This document shows positions 7,852 through 16,330 of a DNA stretch of 40,892 bases, piece after piece. The notes below the pieces were generated by a model that was not told the DNA's origin, did not search any database, and worked only from the letters and a program-made list of their open reading frames with translations. Every line of letters starts with the position of its first letter. Position 1 is the stretch's first letter. The DNA is from Carboxydothermus pertinax (GTDB lineage Bacteria; Bacillota; Z-2901; Carboxydothermales; Carboxydothermaceae). Position numbers and translations under genes: made by a program. The stretch is taken from positions 1-40,892 of the forward strand of contig NZ_BDJK01000008.1 in the NCBI RefSeq assembly GCF_001950255.1. The letters are read 5' to 3'.

Positions 7852-8812
7852 AAACGCTTTAAGCCGCGGGGTGTTAAAACCCCTTTACCTTTTTTCCGGG
7901 GAAGAACGGTATTTTAAAGAGCGGCTTTTTGGGGAAATTAAAGAATACTTAGGAAATAATCGGGATTTTAATTATGAAGAGCTAGACGGTCAAGAAATTT
8001 TAACCGAAGATATAGTGGCCAAGGCGGAAACGGTATCTTTTTTTGGCCAAAAGTTTCTTATTGTGAAAAATTGCCGCTTTTTTTCCGGTAAAAGTGAGGA
8101 CGAACTTTTGATAAATTATTTTCAAAATCCTTCCCTGCAAGCGATAATAATATTTTCTACCGAGCATCCTGTAGATAAAAAGAAAAAAGTATACCAGGAA
8201 TTACTAAAAGTGGGGGAAGAGTTAGAGTTTGCACCGTTAAAAGAAGAAGAGGTGCAGGAAATTATCACGAACTGGGCTTTAACAGAGGGCTTTACGATAG
8301 AAAAGGAAGCGGTATTGGTATTGGCTCAAAGCTTTGGCCGGAGCTTGATAGAATTAAAAGGAGAGTTTAATAAATTAATACTTTATAAACTTTTAGAAAA
8401 AAAAATCACCTTGCAAGACGTTTTAGAGGTTTGCGGCCAGGACAAAGAGATTTCAGTTTTTTATCTAGTTGAAGAGCTTTTATCCGGGAAAATAAACCGG
8501 CGAAAATTAAAAGAACAGCTTTTAAATCAAGAGGAAGCAATTAAATTTACCGGTCTTATTGCTAAAAATCTGCGGCAGATTTATTCCGTAAAATATCTGC
8601 AGCAAAAAGGGAAGCCTTTTACAGAAATTGCTAAAACTTTAGGGATTCCAGAATGGCTTGTAAAAAAAAGTCTGCGGACAATGTCCCCCTTAACCCTGGA
8701 TCAGTTAAAAACAAGGCTTCTAGGATTAGTTGAGCTGGATGAAAAAATTAAAACCGGTGAAAAAGATTTCCCCGGTTTATTTGAAAAGTATTTTTTAGTT
8801 TGGAAAAAATAA
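7823..8812 (+). CDS. holA: DNA polymerase III subunit delta
   Basis: The delta subunit opens the beta sliding clamp during loading. The 329-residue length and features are typical: [18 protein letters not shown] near residues 15–32 (degenerate P-loop region of a AAA-like domain), the [13 protein letters not shown] segment, EFNKLILY in the lid region, and the C-terminal collar helices ([19 protein letters not shown]). ATG at 7823 follows AAGGAGA. The gene ends at a bidirectional terminator shared with convergent rpsT; holA next to convergent rpsT is a common Firmicute arrangement. Confidence 0.93.
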   Translation: MAMLAYERFKNALSRGVLKPLYLFSGEERYFKERLFGEIKEYLGNNRDFNYEELDGQEILTEDIVAKAETVSFFGQKFLIVKNCRFFSGKSEDELLINYFQNPSLQAIIIFSTEHPVDKKKKVYQELLKVGEELEFAPLKEEEVQEIITNWALTEGFTIEKEAVLVLAQSFGRSLIELKGEFNKLILYKLLEKKITLQDVLEVCGQDKEISVFYLVEELLSGKINRRKLKEQLLNQEEAIKFTGLIAKNLRQIYSVKYLQQKGKPFTEIAKTLGIPEWLVKKSLRTMSPLTLDQLKTRLLGLVELDEKIKTGEKDFPGLFEKYFLVWKK

Positions 8813-8814
8813 AA

Positions 8815-8840
8815 ACCCGGAATTCCCACCGGGTATTTTT
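8815..8840. terminator. Bidirectional terminator between holA and rpsT
   Basis: ACCCGG (8815–8820) and CCGGGT (8829–8834) make a 6-base stem with an 8-base loop. A-rich sequence lies on the left and ATTTTTTA on the right, so it can stop transcripts from holA (plus) and rpsT (minus). Confidence 0.85.
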
Positions 8841-9112
8841 TATGAGGCTTTATAGACAGAGTTAAATTTCCGGGTGAGCCGGGATTTTTTCCTGGAGGCG
8901 GTATTTTTATGAAGTACGCCTTTGGTCACCGCTTTATCTAAAGCCCGAACAGCTTGGCGCAAAAGCTCTTGAGCTTCTTCTGCTGGTTTTACTTTAAGGG
9001 CTAGCTCAAACTTTTTAATTGCGGTTTTTACAGCTGAACGGATGGCTTTATTCCGCATGGTTCTTTTCCGGATGAGTAAAATCCGTTTCTTCGCAGACTT
9101 GATGTTTGCCAC
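8840..9112 (-). CDS. rpsT: 30S ribosomal protein S20
   Basis: S20 binds 16S rRNA early in small-subunit assembly. The 90-residue product begins (M)ANIKSAKKR and is highly basic, with the family region KKFELALKVKPAEEAQ and conserved C-terminal VLHKNTASRKKSRL. A longer reading with a GTG at 9121 exists, but that codon lies within the Shine-Dalgarno sequence GGAGGTGA (minus strand, about 9117–9124); GTG at 9112 is the proper start. It is the only minus-strand gene called with confidence here. Confidence 0.95.
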   Translation of the reverse strand: MANIKSAKKRILLIRKRTMRNKAIRSAVKTAIKKFELALKVKPAEEAQELLRQAVRALDKAVTKGVLHKNTASRKKSRLTRKFNSVYKAS

Positions 9113-9136
9113 CGATCTCACCTCCTAACAGCAAGT

Positions 9137-9165
9137 ATTCTACCAGAGATATCAAAAAAATGCAA
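9137..9165 (-). promoter_or_regulatory. Promoter of rpsT
   Basis: On the minus strand, TTGCAT (9160–9165) and TAGAAT (9137–9142) are spaced by 17 bases, and TGG immediately precedes TAGAAT, giving an extended -10. The end of the -10 lies 24 bases before the rpsT start codon. Confidence 0.65.
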
Positions 9166-9253
9166 GAACACCTTTTTGTTTTTTAATCAAACAAAACACA
9201 AATTGTATAATATTTAAAATTTTGGGCAAAGCTTTAGAAGGAGGTGAGAATGA

Positions 9254-9571
9254 GTGGCAACAGTTGTAAAAACCCTTATATCAGCAATAACATTGATTGG
9301 AGTGAGCATTTTAACCCCGGGGTTTACCGTGAAAGGAGGAATTGTTGGAGCATTAATTGCGGCTATTGTTATTTCCCTGCTGAATTACCTTGCAGGGCAA
9401 ATCATAGGAGAAAAGGGAAGAGGCTTTACGGGTTTTATAGTGGCGGTTTTAGTGCTGCTTCTTGCTCGCTACCTCGTTCCTAAATATTTAGTTGTTACCG
9501 TTCCGGGAGCCATAATTGCTGCTTTAATTATTGGTCTGGTGGATAAATTTATTCCAACAACTTTGAGGTGA
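9254..9571 (+). CDS. Small integral membrane protein, phage holin superfamily IV-like
   Basis: A 105-residue, strongly hydrophobic protein with about four membrane segments (roughly 4–24, 29–47, 55–73, 80–98) separated by short loops with few charges. The pattern (LTPGFTVKGGIVGALIAAIVISLLN near the middle and a second Val/Ala/Gly-rich half) resembles the small four-helix family annotated as phage holin superfamily IV / YvlD-like; no phage genes are nearby, so a lytic role is unlikely. GTG at 9254 follows a strong AGAAGGAGGTGAG. It lies 63 bases before spoIIP, so a sporulation or envelope link is possible. Function unknown. Confidence 0.65.
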   Translation: MATVVKTLISAITLIGVSILTPGFTVKGGIVGALIAAIVISLLNYLAGQIIGEKGRGFTGFIVAVLVLLLARYLVPKYLVVTVPGAIIAALIIGLVDKFIPTTLR

Positions 9572-9634
9572 CTCATAATTTGGTTTAAAAAAACATATAT
9601 ATTTTGTACCAAAAAAAGCGGGAGAATAGAAATA

Positions 9635-10618
9635 ATGGAGTATCGGGCTAAGGTTTTACGTCCAAGCTCATTAGGGTTATATTTGTTAATTTATACAATA
9701 GCACTGGGTATCATTGCTACCTTGATTCCCAATAATGCACCGATGCTGGTGGTCAAAGGCATAAAAAATAGCGCTCTGGTGGAAGTATTAAAAGTTAGTC
9801 TTTGGGGGGAAAGCCGGGGGGCATATTTACAAAAGACCCTGGGGTTTAGAATTGCAAACGACGAAGAAGAGAGTTCTGGAAGTCAATATATTCTCTGGTT
9901 ATTAACTGGCGCGAAAATAAATGACCCCTATTCGCTTCTGTTAGCTGGTTATCCAGTTTTGAACGGCGAAGGGGAAAAAATGGTTGCCTTTGAAGAAGGA
10001 GAAGACCCAGTCATAGCTGCTGGAGAGCCTCTAGTTGGGATTTATTGCACTCATACTGGAGAAAGCTATGAAGGAGACGGTGGAGGAGAGCGGGCTTTAA
10101 AGGGGCAACCGGGGGAAGTGCTCGATGTTGCCCGGGAACTGGCAAGAAGGCTTGAGGAAAAAGGAATAAAAACGATTTTAATTGATAAAGTTCATGATAA
10201 TGATTACAATAGTTCTTATGGAGAATCCAAAAAAACAGTATTAGAACTTTTAAAAATAAAAAGTTTAAAGCTCATCATTGATGTTCACCGGGATTCCCAG
10301 GCGGCGAAAAACTACCGCACGGTTTTGGTAATGGGTGAGGAAATAGCACCGGTAATGTTTGTGGTGGGCAAGGGGGAGAGACTTCCCCAGCCTCACTGGC
10401 AGGAAAATGAATTTATAGCTAAGAAAATAATTTCCAAAACTGAAGAGCTGTATCCTGGATTAATCCGGGGAATACGCTACAAAGGAGGGAGGTTTAATCA
10501 GCACCTCTCGAGCAGTATGGTTTTAGTGGAGATTGGCAATGTCAATAATACTTTAACTCAGGCTAAAAAGTCAGCAAGTCTTTTAGCTGATGGCATAGCT
10601 AATTACCTCCAACATTAA
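9635..10618 (+). CDS. spoIIP: Stage II sporulation protein P (peptidoglycan hydrolase)
   Basis: SpoIIP works with SpoIID and SpoIIM to dissolve septal peptidoglycan during engulfment of the forespore. This 327-residue copy has one N-terminal membrane helix (about 12–31) and an exported amidase domain with GIYCTHTGESY (H140, E143) and IIDVHRDS (H218, R219, D220), matching the metal-site motifs of the family, plus VLVEIGNVNNTL near the C-terminus. The ATG follows GCGGGAGAATAG. In many Firmicutes gpr precedes spoIIP; here the small membrane protein takes that place. A strong terminator follows directly. Confidence 0.93.
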   Translation: MEYRAKVLRPSSLGLYLLIYTIALGIIATLIPNNAPMLVVKGIKNSALVEVLKVSLWGESRGAYLQKTLGFRIANDEEESSGSQYILWLLTGAKINDPYSLLLAGYPVLNGEGEKMVAFEEGEDPVIAAGEPLVGIYCTHTGESYEGDGGGERALKGQPGEVLDVARELARRLEEKGIKTILIDKVHDNDYNSSYGESKKTVLELLKIKSLKLIIDVHRDSQAAKNYRTVLVMGEEIAPVMFVVGKGERLPQPHWQENEFIAKKIISKTEELYPGLIRGIRYKGGRFNQHLSSSMVLVEIGNVNNTLTQAKKSASLLADGIANYLQH

Positions 10619-10649
10619 AGCCAGTAGTGCTGGCTTTATTTTTTTTTTC
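10617..10649 (+). terminator. Rho-independent terminator after spoIIP
   Basis: AAAGCCAG (10617–10624) and CTGGCTTT (10630–10637) form a perfect 8-base stem with a 5-base loop TAGTG, followed by A and a long T-run. Confidence 0.93.
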
Positions 10650-10714
10650 TTTCCCAAATTAAGAAAAAGTGATATATTTTTTAAAGGATTTAAAATTAAG
10701 GGAAGGGACAGATA

Positions 10715-12259
10715 ATGAGCACAAGAAAAAACGTTGCCAAGGCTGCAGGGATTATCTTAGTTATGGGTATTCTTTCCCGGATCTTGGGTTTTGTGCGGGA
10801 ACAACTTTTGGCGGTCAAATTTGGGGCAACAGGTATCAGTGATGCTTATGTTGCGGCTTTTACGATACCGGATTTTCTTTATAACCTCTTGGTAGGTGGG
10901 GCTTTAAGTGCGGCTTTTATTCCGGTTTTTTCTTCTTACTTAGCAAAAAATGAGGAAGATGAAGCCTGGAAAATGGCCAGTACGGTTATAAATCTTGTAA
11001 TTATAATCATGCTTGTTTGTATTGGCCTCGGGTTTTTATTTACTCCTGAACTGGTAAAATTAGTTGCCCATAAGTTTACCGGTGAGCGACTTAATACGAC
11101 TATTAAACTTACCCGGATTATGTTGCCAGCAGTTTTATTTACCGGGTTAAACGGGTTTTTAATGGGGATGTTAAATTCTTATAAGCATTTTTTAACTCCA
11201 GCTTTAGGTAGTGTTATTTATAATATTGTAATTATTCTTTCAGGGTATTTTTTAGCAGGAAAGCTGGGGATTACCTCCTTTGCCCTTGGGGTAGTTGCCG
11301 GGATGATCTTAAATTTTACAGTGCAGGTACCTAGTCTTGCCCGGTATGGACTTAAATACCGGCCAGTAATTGATATTTCCCACCCTGGGGTGGTAAAAAT
11401 GGCCAAACTAATGGTACCGACCCTTTTAGGCTTGGCTGTAAGCCAGATTAATCTCATCGTCAACCAGAACTTGGCTTCCGGCTTATCTGAAGGAAGCATC
11501 ATGGCCTTACGGCTTGCTAACCGTTTAATGTATCTACCTTTAGGCCTTTTTGCAGCGGCTATCAGTATGGCCATTTTTCCAACGATGACCAGTTTCGCTG
11601 CCCGGGGAGAAATGGAGAATTTTAAAAAAAGTGTTGCTATGGGTATTAAATCTATTTGGTTTATAATTTTGCCTGCAGAAGTAGGATTAATAGTTTTAAG
11701 CGTACCAATTGTCCGGCTTTTATTTGAAATGGGAGCTTTTACTCCAGAAATGACCAGAGCTACTGCAGGGGCTTTGGTATTTTACAGCCTTGGTTTATTT
11801 GCTCACTCTGCTTTGCAGATAATTCTACGGGGCTTTTATTCGTTGCACGATACTTTAACTCCAGTTACTACTAGCCTAATAACAATCTTTTTAAATTATA
11901 TTTTAAATGTGACTTTTATCAGCTACCTGGGACACCGGGGACTTGCTTTGGGATTTTCTATTACAGGTTTATTTGACTTTTCTATTCTTTTATGGCTATT
12001 TAGGAGAAAAGTTGGCAAAATTTACGGTAAAGATATTCTTGTTTCGGGTTTAAAGTCACTTATGGCTTCCCTTTTAATGGGAGTAGTTGCTTATTCGATA
12101 GCCCATTATTTATCCGGTATTGCGGTAACCAAACACGGCCAATTAATTCAGGTAGGAGCAGCAATAGCAGGGGGAGCTTTAGTTTATGCTGCAACTACTC
12201 TTTTCTTAAAGATGGAGGAAGCAATGTTTTTCTTAAATCTTATTCGAAGAAAAGTTTAA
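10715..12259 (+). CDS. murJ: Lipid II flippase MurJ (MviN family)
   Basis: MurJ moves lipid-linked peptidoglycan precursor across the membrane. The 514-residue protein has about 14 hydrophobic segments and family motifs: GILSRILGFVREQLLAVKFG near residues 19–38, DAYVAAFTIPDFLYNLLVGGALSAAF-type sequence near 42–67, and MYLPLGLFAAAISMAIFPTM near 272–291. Full length and no defects seen. ATG at 10715 follows AAGGGA. It starts a new unit after the spoIIP terminator, 12 bases before lepA. Confidence 0.93.
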   Translation: MSTRKNVAKAAGIILVMGILSRILGFVREQLLAVKFGATGISDAYVAAFTIPDFLYNLLVGGALSAAFIPVFSSYLAKNEEDEAWKMASTVINLVIIIMLVCIGLGFLFTPELVKLVAHKFTGERLNTTIKLTRIMLPAVLFTGLNGFLMGMLNSYKHFLTPALGSVIYNIVIILSGYFLAGKLGITSFALGVVAGMILNFTVQVPSLARYGLKYRPVIDISHPGVVKMAKLMVPTLLGLAVSQINLIVNQNLASGLSEGSIMALRLANRLMYLPLGLFAAAISMAIFPTMTSFAARGEMENFKKSVAMGIKSIWFIILPAEVGLIVLSVPIVRLLFEMGAFTPEMTRATAGALVFYSLGLFAHSALQIILRGFYSLHDTLTPVTTSLITIFLNYILNVTFISYLGHRGLALGFSITGLFDFSILLWLFRRKVGKIYGKDILVSGLKSLMASLLMGVVAYSIAHYLSGIAVTKHGQLIQVGAAIAGGALVYAATTLFLKMEEAMFFLNLIRRKV

Positions 12260-12271
12260 CGGAGGTTTACT

Positions 12272-14083
12272 ATGGCCAAAAGGCAGGAGTATATAAGGAA
12301 TTTTTGCATAATTGCTCATATTGACCACGGGAAATCAACTTTGGCGGACCGGCTTTTAGAGTACACCGGTGCTTTATCGGAACGGGAGTTAAAAGACCAG
12401 GTTTTAGACCAGATGGAGCTGGAACGGGAACGGGGTATTACTATTAAAGCCCAGGCAGTTAAGCTTACTTATAAAGCTAAAGATGGAAATACTTATTATT
12501 TAAACTTAATTGATACTCCGGGCCACGTCGATTTTACTTACGAAGTTTCCAGAAGTTTAGCAGCTTGTGAAGGGGCACTTTTAGTGGTTGATGCCTCCCA
12601 GGGGATTGAAGCGCAAACTTTAGCTAATGTTTACCTGGCAATGGAACATGATTTAGAGCTTATACCGGTGGTAAATAAAATAGACCTTCCGAACGCTGAG
12701 CCGGAAAGGGTTTTAAAGGAAATAGAAGAGGTAATTGGCCTTGATACCAGTGAGGCAATTTTAGCTTCGGCAAAAACCGGCCAGGGGATAGAAGAAGTTT
12801 TAGAAGCAATTGTTAAAAGAATACCGCCTCCTAAAGGGGATGAAGAGCAGCCGTTAAAAGCTCTTATCTTTGATTCTCATTATGACCCCTATAAAGGAGT
12901 AATAGCTTATATCCGCCTGGTTGAGGGCTATATTAAACCGGGGATGAAAATAAAAATGATGAGTAATGATAAAGAGTTTGAAGTTACTGAAGTAGGTATC
13001 TTTAAGCCTTATCTTACCCCGGTGGAAGGGCTATGGGCAGGAGAAGTCGGATTTATTGCGGCAGGGATAAAAAATGTTCGTGACTGCCGGGTAGGGGATA
13101 CCATTACCAGTGCTGTAAATCCTGCTAAAGAGCCACTTCCGGGCTATAAACAGGCCAAGCCTATGGTTTTTTGCGGTCTTTACCCGGTGGAGTCGAATCA
13201 GTATGAAGATTTAAGGGATGCCTTAGAAAAACTAAAATTAAACGATGCCTCCCTTTCCTTTGAACCGGAAACGTCCGTGGCTCTTGGTTTTGGTTTTCGC
13301 TGCGGTTTTTTAGGCCTATTGCACATGGAGATTATTCAGGAACGTTTAGAACGGGAATATGGCTTAAATTTAATTACCACCGCCCCTAACGTTATTTATC
13401 GGGTAGTACAAACCAACGGTGAAGTTTTGGAAATTGATAATCCTGCTAAATTACCGCCGGCTGGAAAAATCGACCATATCGAAGAACCATATGTTAAGGC
13501 AACCATTATGGTACCTAAAGAATTTGTGGGTAATATCATGGATTTATGTATTGAACGCCGGGGTATCTTCTTAAATATGGAGTATCTTTCGGAAAGTCGG
13601 GTAATGCTTACTTACGATTTGCCGTTGGCGGAGATTATTTATGATTTTTTTGATCAGTTAAAATCCCGCTCTAAAGGTTATGCCTCTTTAGATTACGAAT
13701 TTATCGGTTATCGGCCGGGAGATTTAGTAAAAATGGATATTTTAATTGCGGGAGAACCGGTAGACGCCCTTTCGGTAATTGTTCACGAAGATAAAGCTTA
13801 TTACCGGGGACGGCAACTGGTAGAAAAACTTAAGGAGTTAATCCCGCGGCATCTTTTTGAGATTCCCATTCAAGCGGCGATTGGGTCTAGAATTATTGCC
13901 CGCGAGACGGTAAAAGCTTTAAGAAAAGATGTTTTAGCTAAGTGTTATGGTGGCGATATTACCCGGAAGAAAAAACTTTTAGAAAAGCAAAAAGAGGGTA
14001 AAAAACGGATGAAACAAGTAGGGCGGGTAGAAATACCCCAGGAAGCTTTTATGGCGGTGTTGAAAATTGATACGGACAAATAA
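12272..14083 (+). CDS. lepA: Elongation factor 4 (LepA)
   Basis: A ribosome-associated GTPase affecting elongation and initiation fidelity. 603 residues, the usual LepA length. The GTPase motifs are AHIDHGKST (G1), [10 protein letters not shown] (G2), DTPGHVDF (G3), NKIDLP (G4) and SAKTGQG (G5). Domain II, the EF-G-like domains III and V ([21 protein letters not shown]) and the LepA-specific C-terminal domain ([24 protein letters not shown]) follow in order. ATG follows ACGGAGGT. HemW begins inside its last codons, as often seen in Firmicutes where lepA–hemW–hrcA are adjacent. Confidence 0.97.
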   Translation: MAKRQEYIRNFCIIAHIDHGKSTLADRLLEYTGALSERELKDQVLDQMELERERGITIKAQAVKLTYKAKDGNTYYLNLIDTPGHVDFTYEVSRSLAACEGALLVVDASQGIEAQTLANVYLAMEHDLELIPVVNKIDLPNAEPERVLKEIEEVIGLDTSEAILASAKTGQGIEEVLEAIVKRIPPPKGDEEQPLKALIFDSHYDPYKGVIAYIRLVEGYIKPGMKIKMMSNDKEFEVTEVGIFKPYLTPVEGLWAGEVGFIAAGIKNVRDCRVGDTITSAVNPAKEPLPGYKQAKPMVFCGLYPVESNQYEDLRDALEKLKLNDASLSFEPETSVALGFGFRCGFLGLLHMEIIQERLEREYGLNLITTAPNVIYRVVQTNGEVLEIDNPAKLPPAGKIDHIEEPYVKATIMVPKEFVGNIMDLCIERRGIFLNMEYLSESRVMLTYDLPLAEIIYDFFDQLKSRSKGYASLDYEFIGYRPGDLVKMDILIAGEPVDALSVIVHEDKAYYRGRQLVEKLKELIPRHLFEIPIQAAIGSRIIARETVKALRKDVLAKCYGGDITRKKKLLEKQKEGKKRMKQVGRVEIPQEAFMAVLKIDTDK

Positions 14084-15200
14084 AGCTAGAGCTTTGTATA
14101 TTCATCTACCCTTTTGTCTTAAAAAATGTAACTACTGTGCTTTTACCTCTTTTCCCGGAGCTACGGGTGAAGAGGTATTTTCGTATTTAAACCTGCTGGC
14201 AGAAGAGTTAAAACAAAGAGAACATTTGTTAAAAAAGCCTAAAACAATTTATGTAGGGGGGGGAACTCCTACTTATCTTTTACCCCAGGCTTTAGAAAAA
14301 CTGGGAGAAATTTTAGCTTCTTTTATTACTGAAGAACTTTTGGAATTTACTTTTGAAGCAAATCCTGGAATAATAAATAAAGAAAAAATCCGTGTCTTAA
14401 AAGAAATGGGAGTAAACCGGATAAGTCTGGGAGCCCAATCTTTTAACGATGCTGTTTTAAGAAAAATGGGAAGAGCTCATACGGCCATCCAGCTAATTGA
14501 GGCATATAATTTATTAAGGGAAGAGGGGTTTAATAATATAAATTTAGACTTAATTACAGGTTACCCCGGTGATAGTAGGAAAAGCTTTTTAGCATCCCTG
14601 ATGACGGCAATCAATCTAAAACCAGAACATCTATCCCTTTATGACTTAAAAGTGGAGGAAAATACCCGGCTTTATGAGGAGGTTTTAGCCGGTAAGGTAA
14701 TTTTGCCGGTTGAAGATGAAGTGGCCCAAAGCTGGGAAGAGGCTATTATTCTTTTAGAACAAAATGGTTATGAGCGGTACGAAATTGCTAATTTTGCTAA
14801 AAACCAGAACTATTCTCGCCACAACCTTACTTACTGGGAAAACCAACCTTATCTTGGGCTTGGACTTTCGGCTCATAGCAAAGTGGGATTTCTAAGATTT
14901 TGGAATCCGGATAATCTAAAGGATTATCAGTATATGCTTAAAACGGGAAAATTTTTTGATTTTGAGAAGTTAACTTTAGAGGAAGATGCCAAGGAGGAGA
15001 TTATCTTAAAGTTACGGCTTAAAGCTGGATTAAACCTTAAGGAATTTCGGGAAAAATATCACTGGGACTTTTTAGAACAGTATGGGGAAAAAGTGCAAAA
15101 TTTTGTTAACCTTGGGTTAATGGCTCTTGAAGGCGAAAGACTTTTTTTAACCCGCAAGGGAAGTTTTGTGGCCAATACCCTTTTAATTGAGTTTATCTAA
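14067..15200 (+). CDS. hemW: Radical SAM haem chaperone HemW (HemN-like)
   Basis: HemW is a radical SAM protein now viewed as a haem chaperone and long annotated as coproporphyrinogen III oxidase. C17, C21 and C24 in [11 protein letters not shown] form the [4Fe-4S]/SAM motif; the residue two after the third Cys is Phe, not Cys, which separates HemW from true HemN. Further motifs are [25 protein letters not shown] and ITGYPGD, with a C-terminal HemN-C domain. The proposed TTG start overlaps lepA by 17 bases and has only a weak Shine-Dalgarno site (GGCGGTG); a second TTG at 14094 is possible, but would place the Cys motif very near the N-terminus. Confidence 0.9.
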   Translation: MIRTNKARALYIHLPFCLKKCNYCAFTSFPGATGEEVFSYLNLLAEELKQREHLLKKPKTIYVGGGTPTYLLPQALEKLGEILASFITEELLEFTFEANPGIINKEKIRVLKEMGVNRISLGAQSFNDAVLRKMGRAHTAIQLIEAYNLLREEGFNNINLDLITGYPGDSRKSFLASLMTAINLKPEHLSLYDLKVEENTRLYEEVLAGKVILPVEDEVAQSWEEAIILLEQNGYERYEIANFAKNQNYSRHNLTYWENQPYLGLGLSAHSKVGFLRFWNPDNLKDYQYMLKTGKFFDFEKLTLEEDAKEEIILKLRLKAGLNLKEFREKYHWDFLEQYGEKVQNFVNLGLMALEGERLFLTRKGSFVANTLLIEFI

Positions 15201-15202
15201 GC

Positions 15203-15232
15203 TTGACAAAAAATGCTGGGCAGTGCTATTTT
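15203..15232 (+). promoter_or_regulatory. Sigma-A type promoter of the hrcA–chaperonin–dnaK operon
   Basis: TTGACA (15203–15208), a perfect -35, is followed after 18 bases by TATTTT (15227–15232). The CIRCE operator starts 11 bases after the -10, covering the expected transcription start. Confidence 0.8.
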
Positions 15233-15243
15233 TAAGTTGAAAG

Positions 15244-15270
15244 TTAGCACTCAATTAATGCGAGTGCTAA
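15244..15270. promoter_or_regulatory. CIRCE heat-shock operator (HrcA binding site)
   Basis: TTAGCACTC (15244–15252) and GAGTGCTAA (15262–15270) match the CIRCE consensus exactly on both arms with the canonical 9-base spacer. It lies between the promoter and the hrcA ribosome site, so HrcA should repress its own operon, including the chaperonin. Confidence 0.98.
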
Positions 15271-15288
15271 CAAAAGGGGTGAGGCGGT

Positions 15289-16314
15289 ATGATTGATGAG
15301 CGCAAAAGAAAAATTTTAATGGCAATAGTTCAGGATTACATCTCTACCGCTGAACCGGTAGGGTCACGAACTATTGCTAAAAAGTATGACCTTGGCATAA
15401 GCCCGGCAACTATTCGGAATGAAATGGCCGATTTAGAAGAAATGGGCTATTTAGAGCAGCCCCATACCAGTGCCGGAAGAATCCCTTCAGTTTTGGGATA
15501 CCGGTATTATGTTGATTACTTAATGGAAAAACCTACTCTAAGCAAAGAAGAGGAAAACTTTATCCGGAAAGTTTATGAAGATAAAATAAACAGCATAGGA
15601 GAATTATTGGAGAAAACCGGGAAAGTTTTATCAAGTCTTACCCGCTACACTGCGGTAGTTATTTCGCCCGAAGCTGGAAAAGTACCATTAAAGCATCTTC
15701 AACTACTCCTTTTGCAACCGGGCAAAGTGTTATTAATAGTAGTATTGGAAGATAGTTCCTTACACCACCGGGTTTTTGAAGTTCCCGGGAACATTACTAC
15801 CCAGGATTTGGAAAAGGTTTCTGCAATTTTAAATGCCAAGCTTTTAGGTGTAAATCCGGAAAAGATACGTACTTCCCTCCTCCGGGAAATATATTATGAA
15901 TTGGCTCAGCACCAAAATTTAATCAATATTACTTTAGAGCTTATAAGTAGTTTAAACCAGGACGATCAGGAAAATAGAGTTATTTTAGGGGGGTTAATAA
16001 ACCTTTTTAACCAACCGGAATTTAGAAATGTAGAAAAGGTAAAGACCCTTTTAAGTCTTCTGGAACAGGAAGAAAAAATAAAGGAAATCTTTTCCCAGGT
16101 AAATTTAGGGGTAAATGTAAAAATTGGAAGGGAATTAAATATTAAGGAAATTGAGGATTGCAGCATGATTGCCGCAGGTTATTTCTCCTATGGAAATAGC
16201 CGGGGGTTTATTGGGGTTTTAGGCCCCACTCGGATGGAGTACGCTAAAACTGTGGCTACAGTGGAGTTTTTAAGCAAATATTTATCGGAAATCTTTGGCA
16301 ATAAAAACTATTAG
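15289..16314 (+). CDS. hrcA: Heat-inducible transcription repressor HrcA
   Basis: HrcA binds CIRCE operators and represses chaperone genes; in other Firmicutes GroEL keeps it active. This 341-residue protein has the N-terminal winged helix (MIDERKRKILMAIVQDYI, AEPVGSRTIAKKY, SPATIRNEMADLEEMGYLEQPHTSAGR, about 1–70), followed by the GAF-like and dimerisation parts. ATG follows GGGGTGAGG. It is first in the operon and directly behind CIRCE. Because the next gene encodes an archaeal-type chaperonin rather than GroEL, which chaperonin supports HrcA folding here is an open point. Confidence 0.96.
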   Translation: MIDERKRKILMAIVQDYISTAEPVGSRTIAKKYDLGISPATIRNEMADLEEMGYLEQPHTSAGRIPSVLGYRYYVDYLMEKPTLSKEEENFIRKVYEDKINSIGELLEKTGKVLSSLTRYTAVVISPEAGKVPLKHLQLLLLQPGKVLLIVVLEDSSLHHRVFEVPGNITTQDLEKVSAILNAKLLGVNPEKIRTSLLREIYYELAQHQNLINITLELISSLNQDDQENRVILGGLINLFNQPEFRNVEKVKTLLSLLEQEEKIKEIFSQVNLGVNVKIGRELNIKEIEDCSMIAAGYFSYGNSRGFIGVLGPTRMEYAKTVATVEFLSKYLSEIFGNKNY

Positions 16315-16330
16315 CAGGAGGATTGGGTTT

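Noticed and set aside
9244-9483. Open frame overlapping the holin-like gene in another frame
   Set aside because: Its product is a composition-odd shadow. The frame starting at GTG 9254 has the correct ribosome-site spacing and a coherent four-helix protein.
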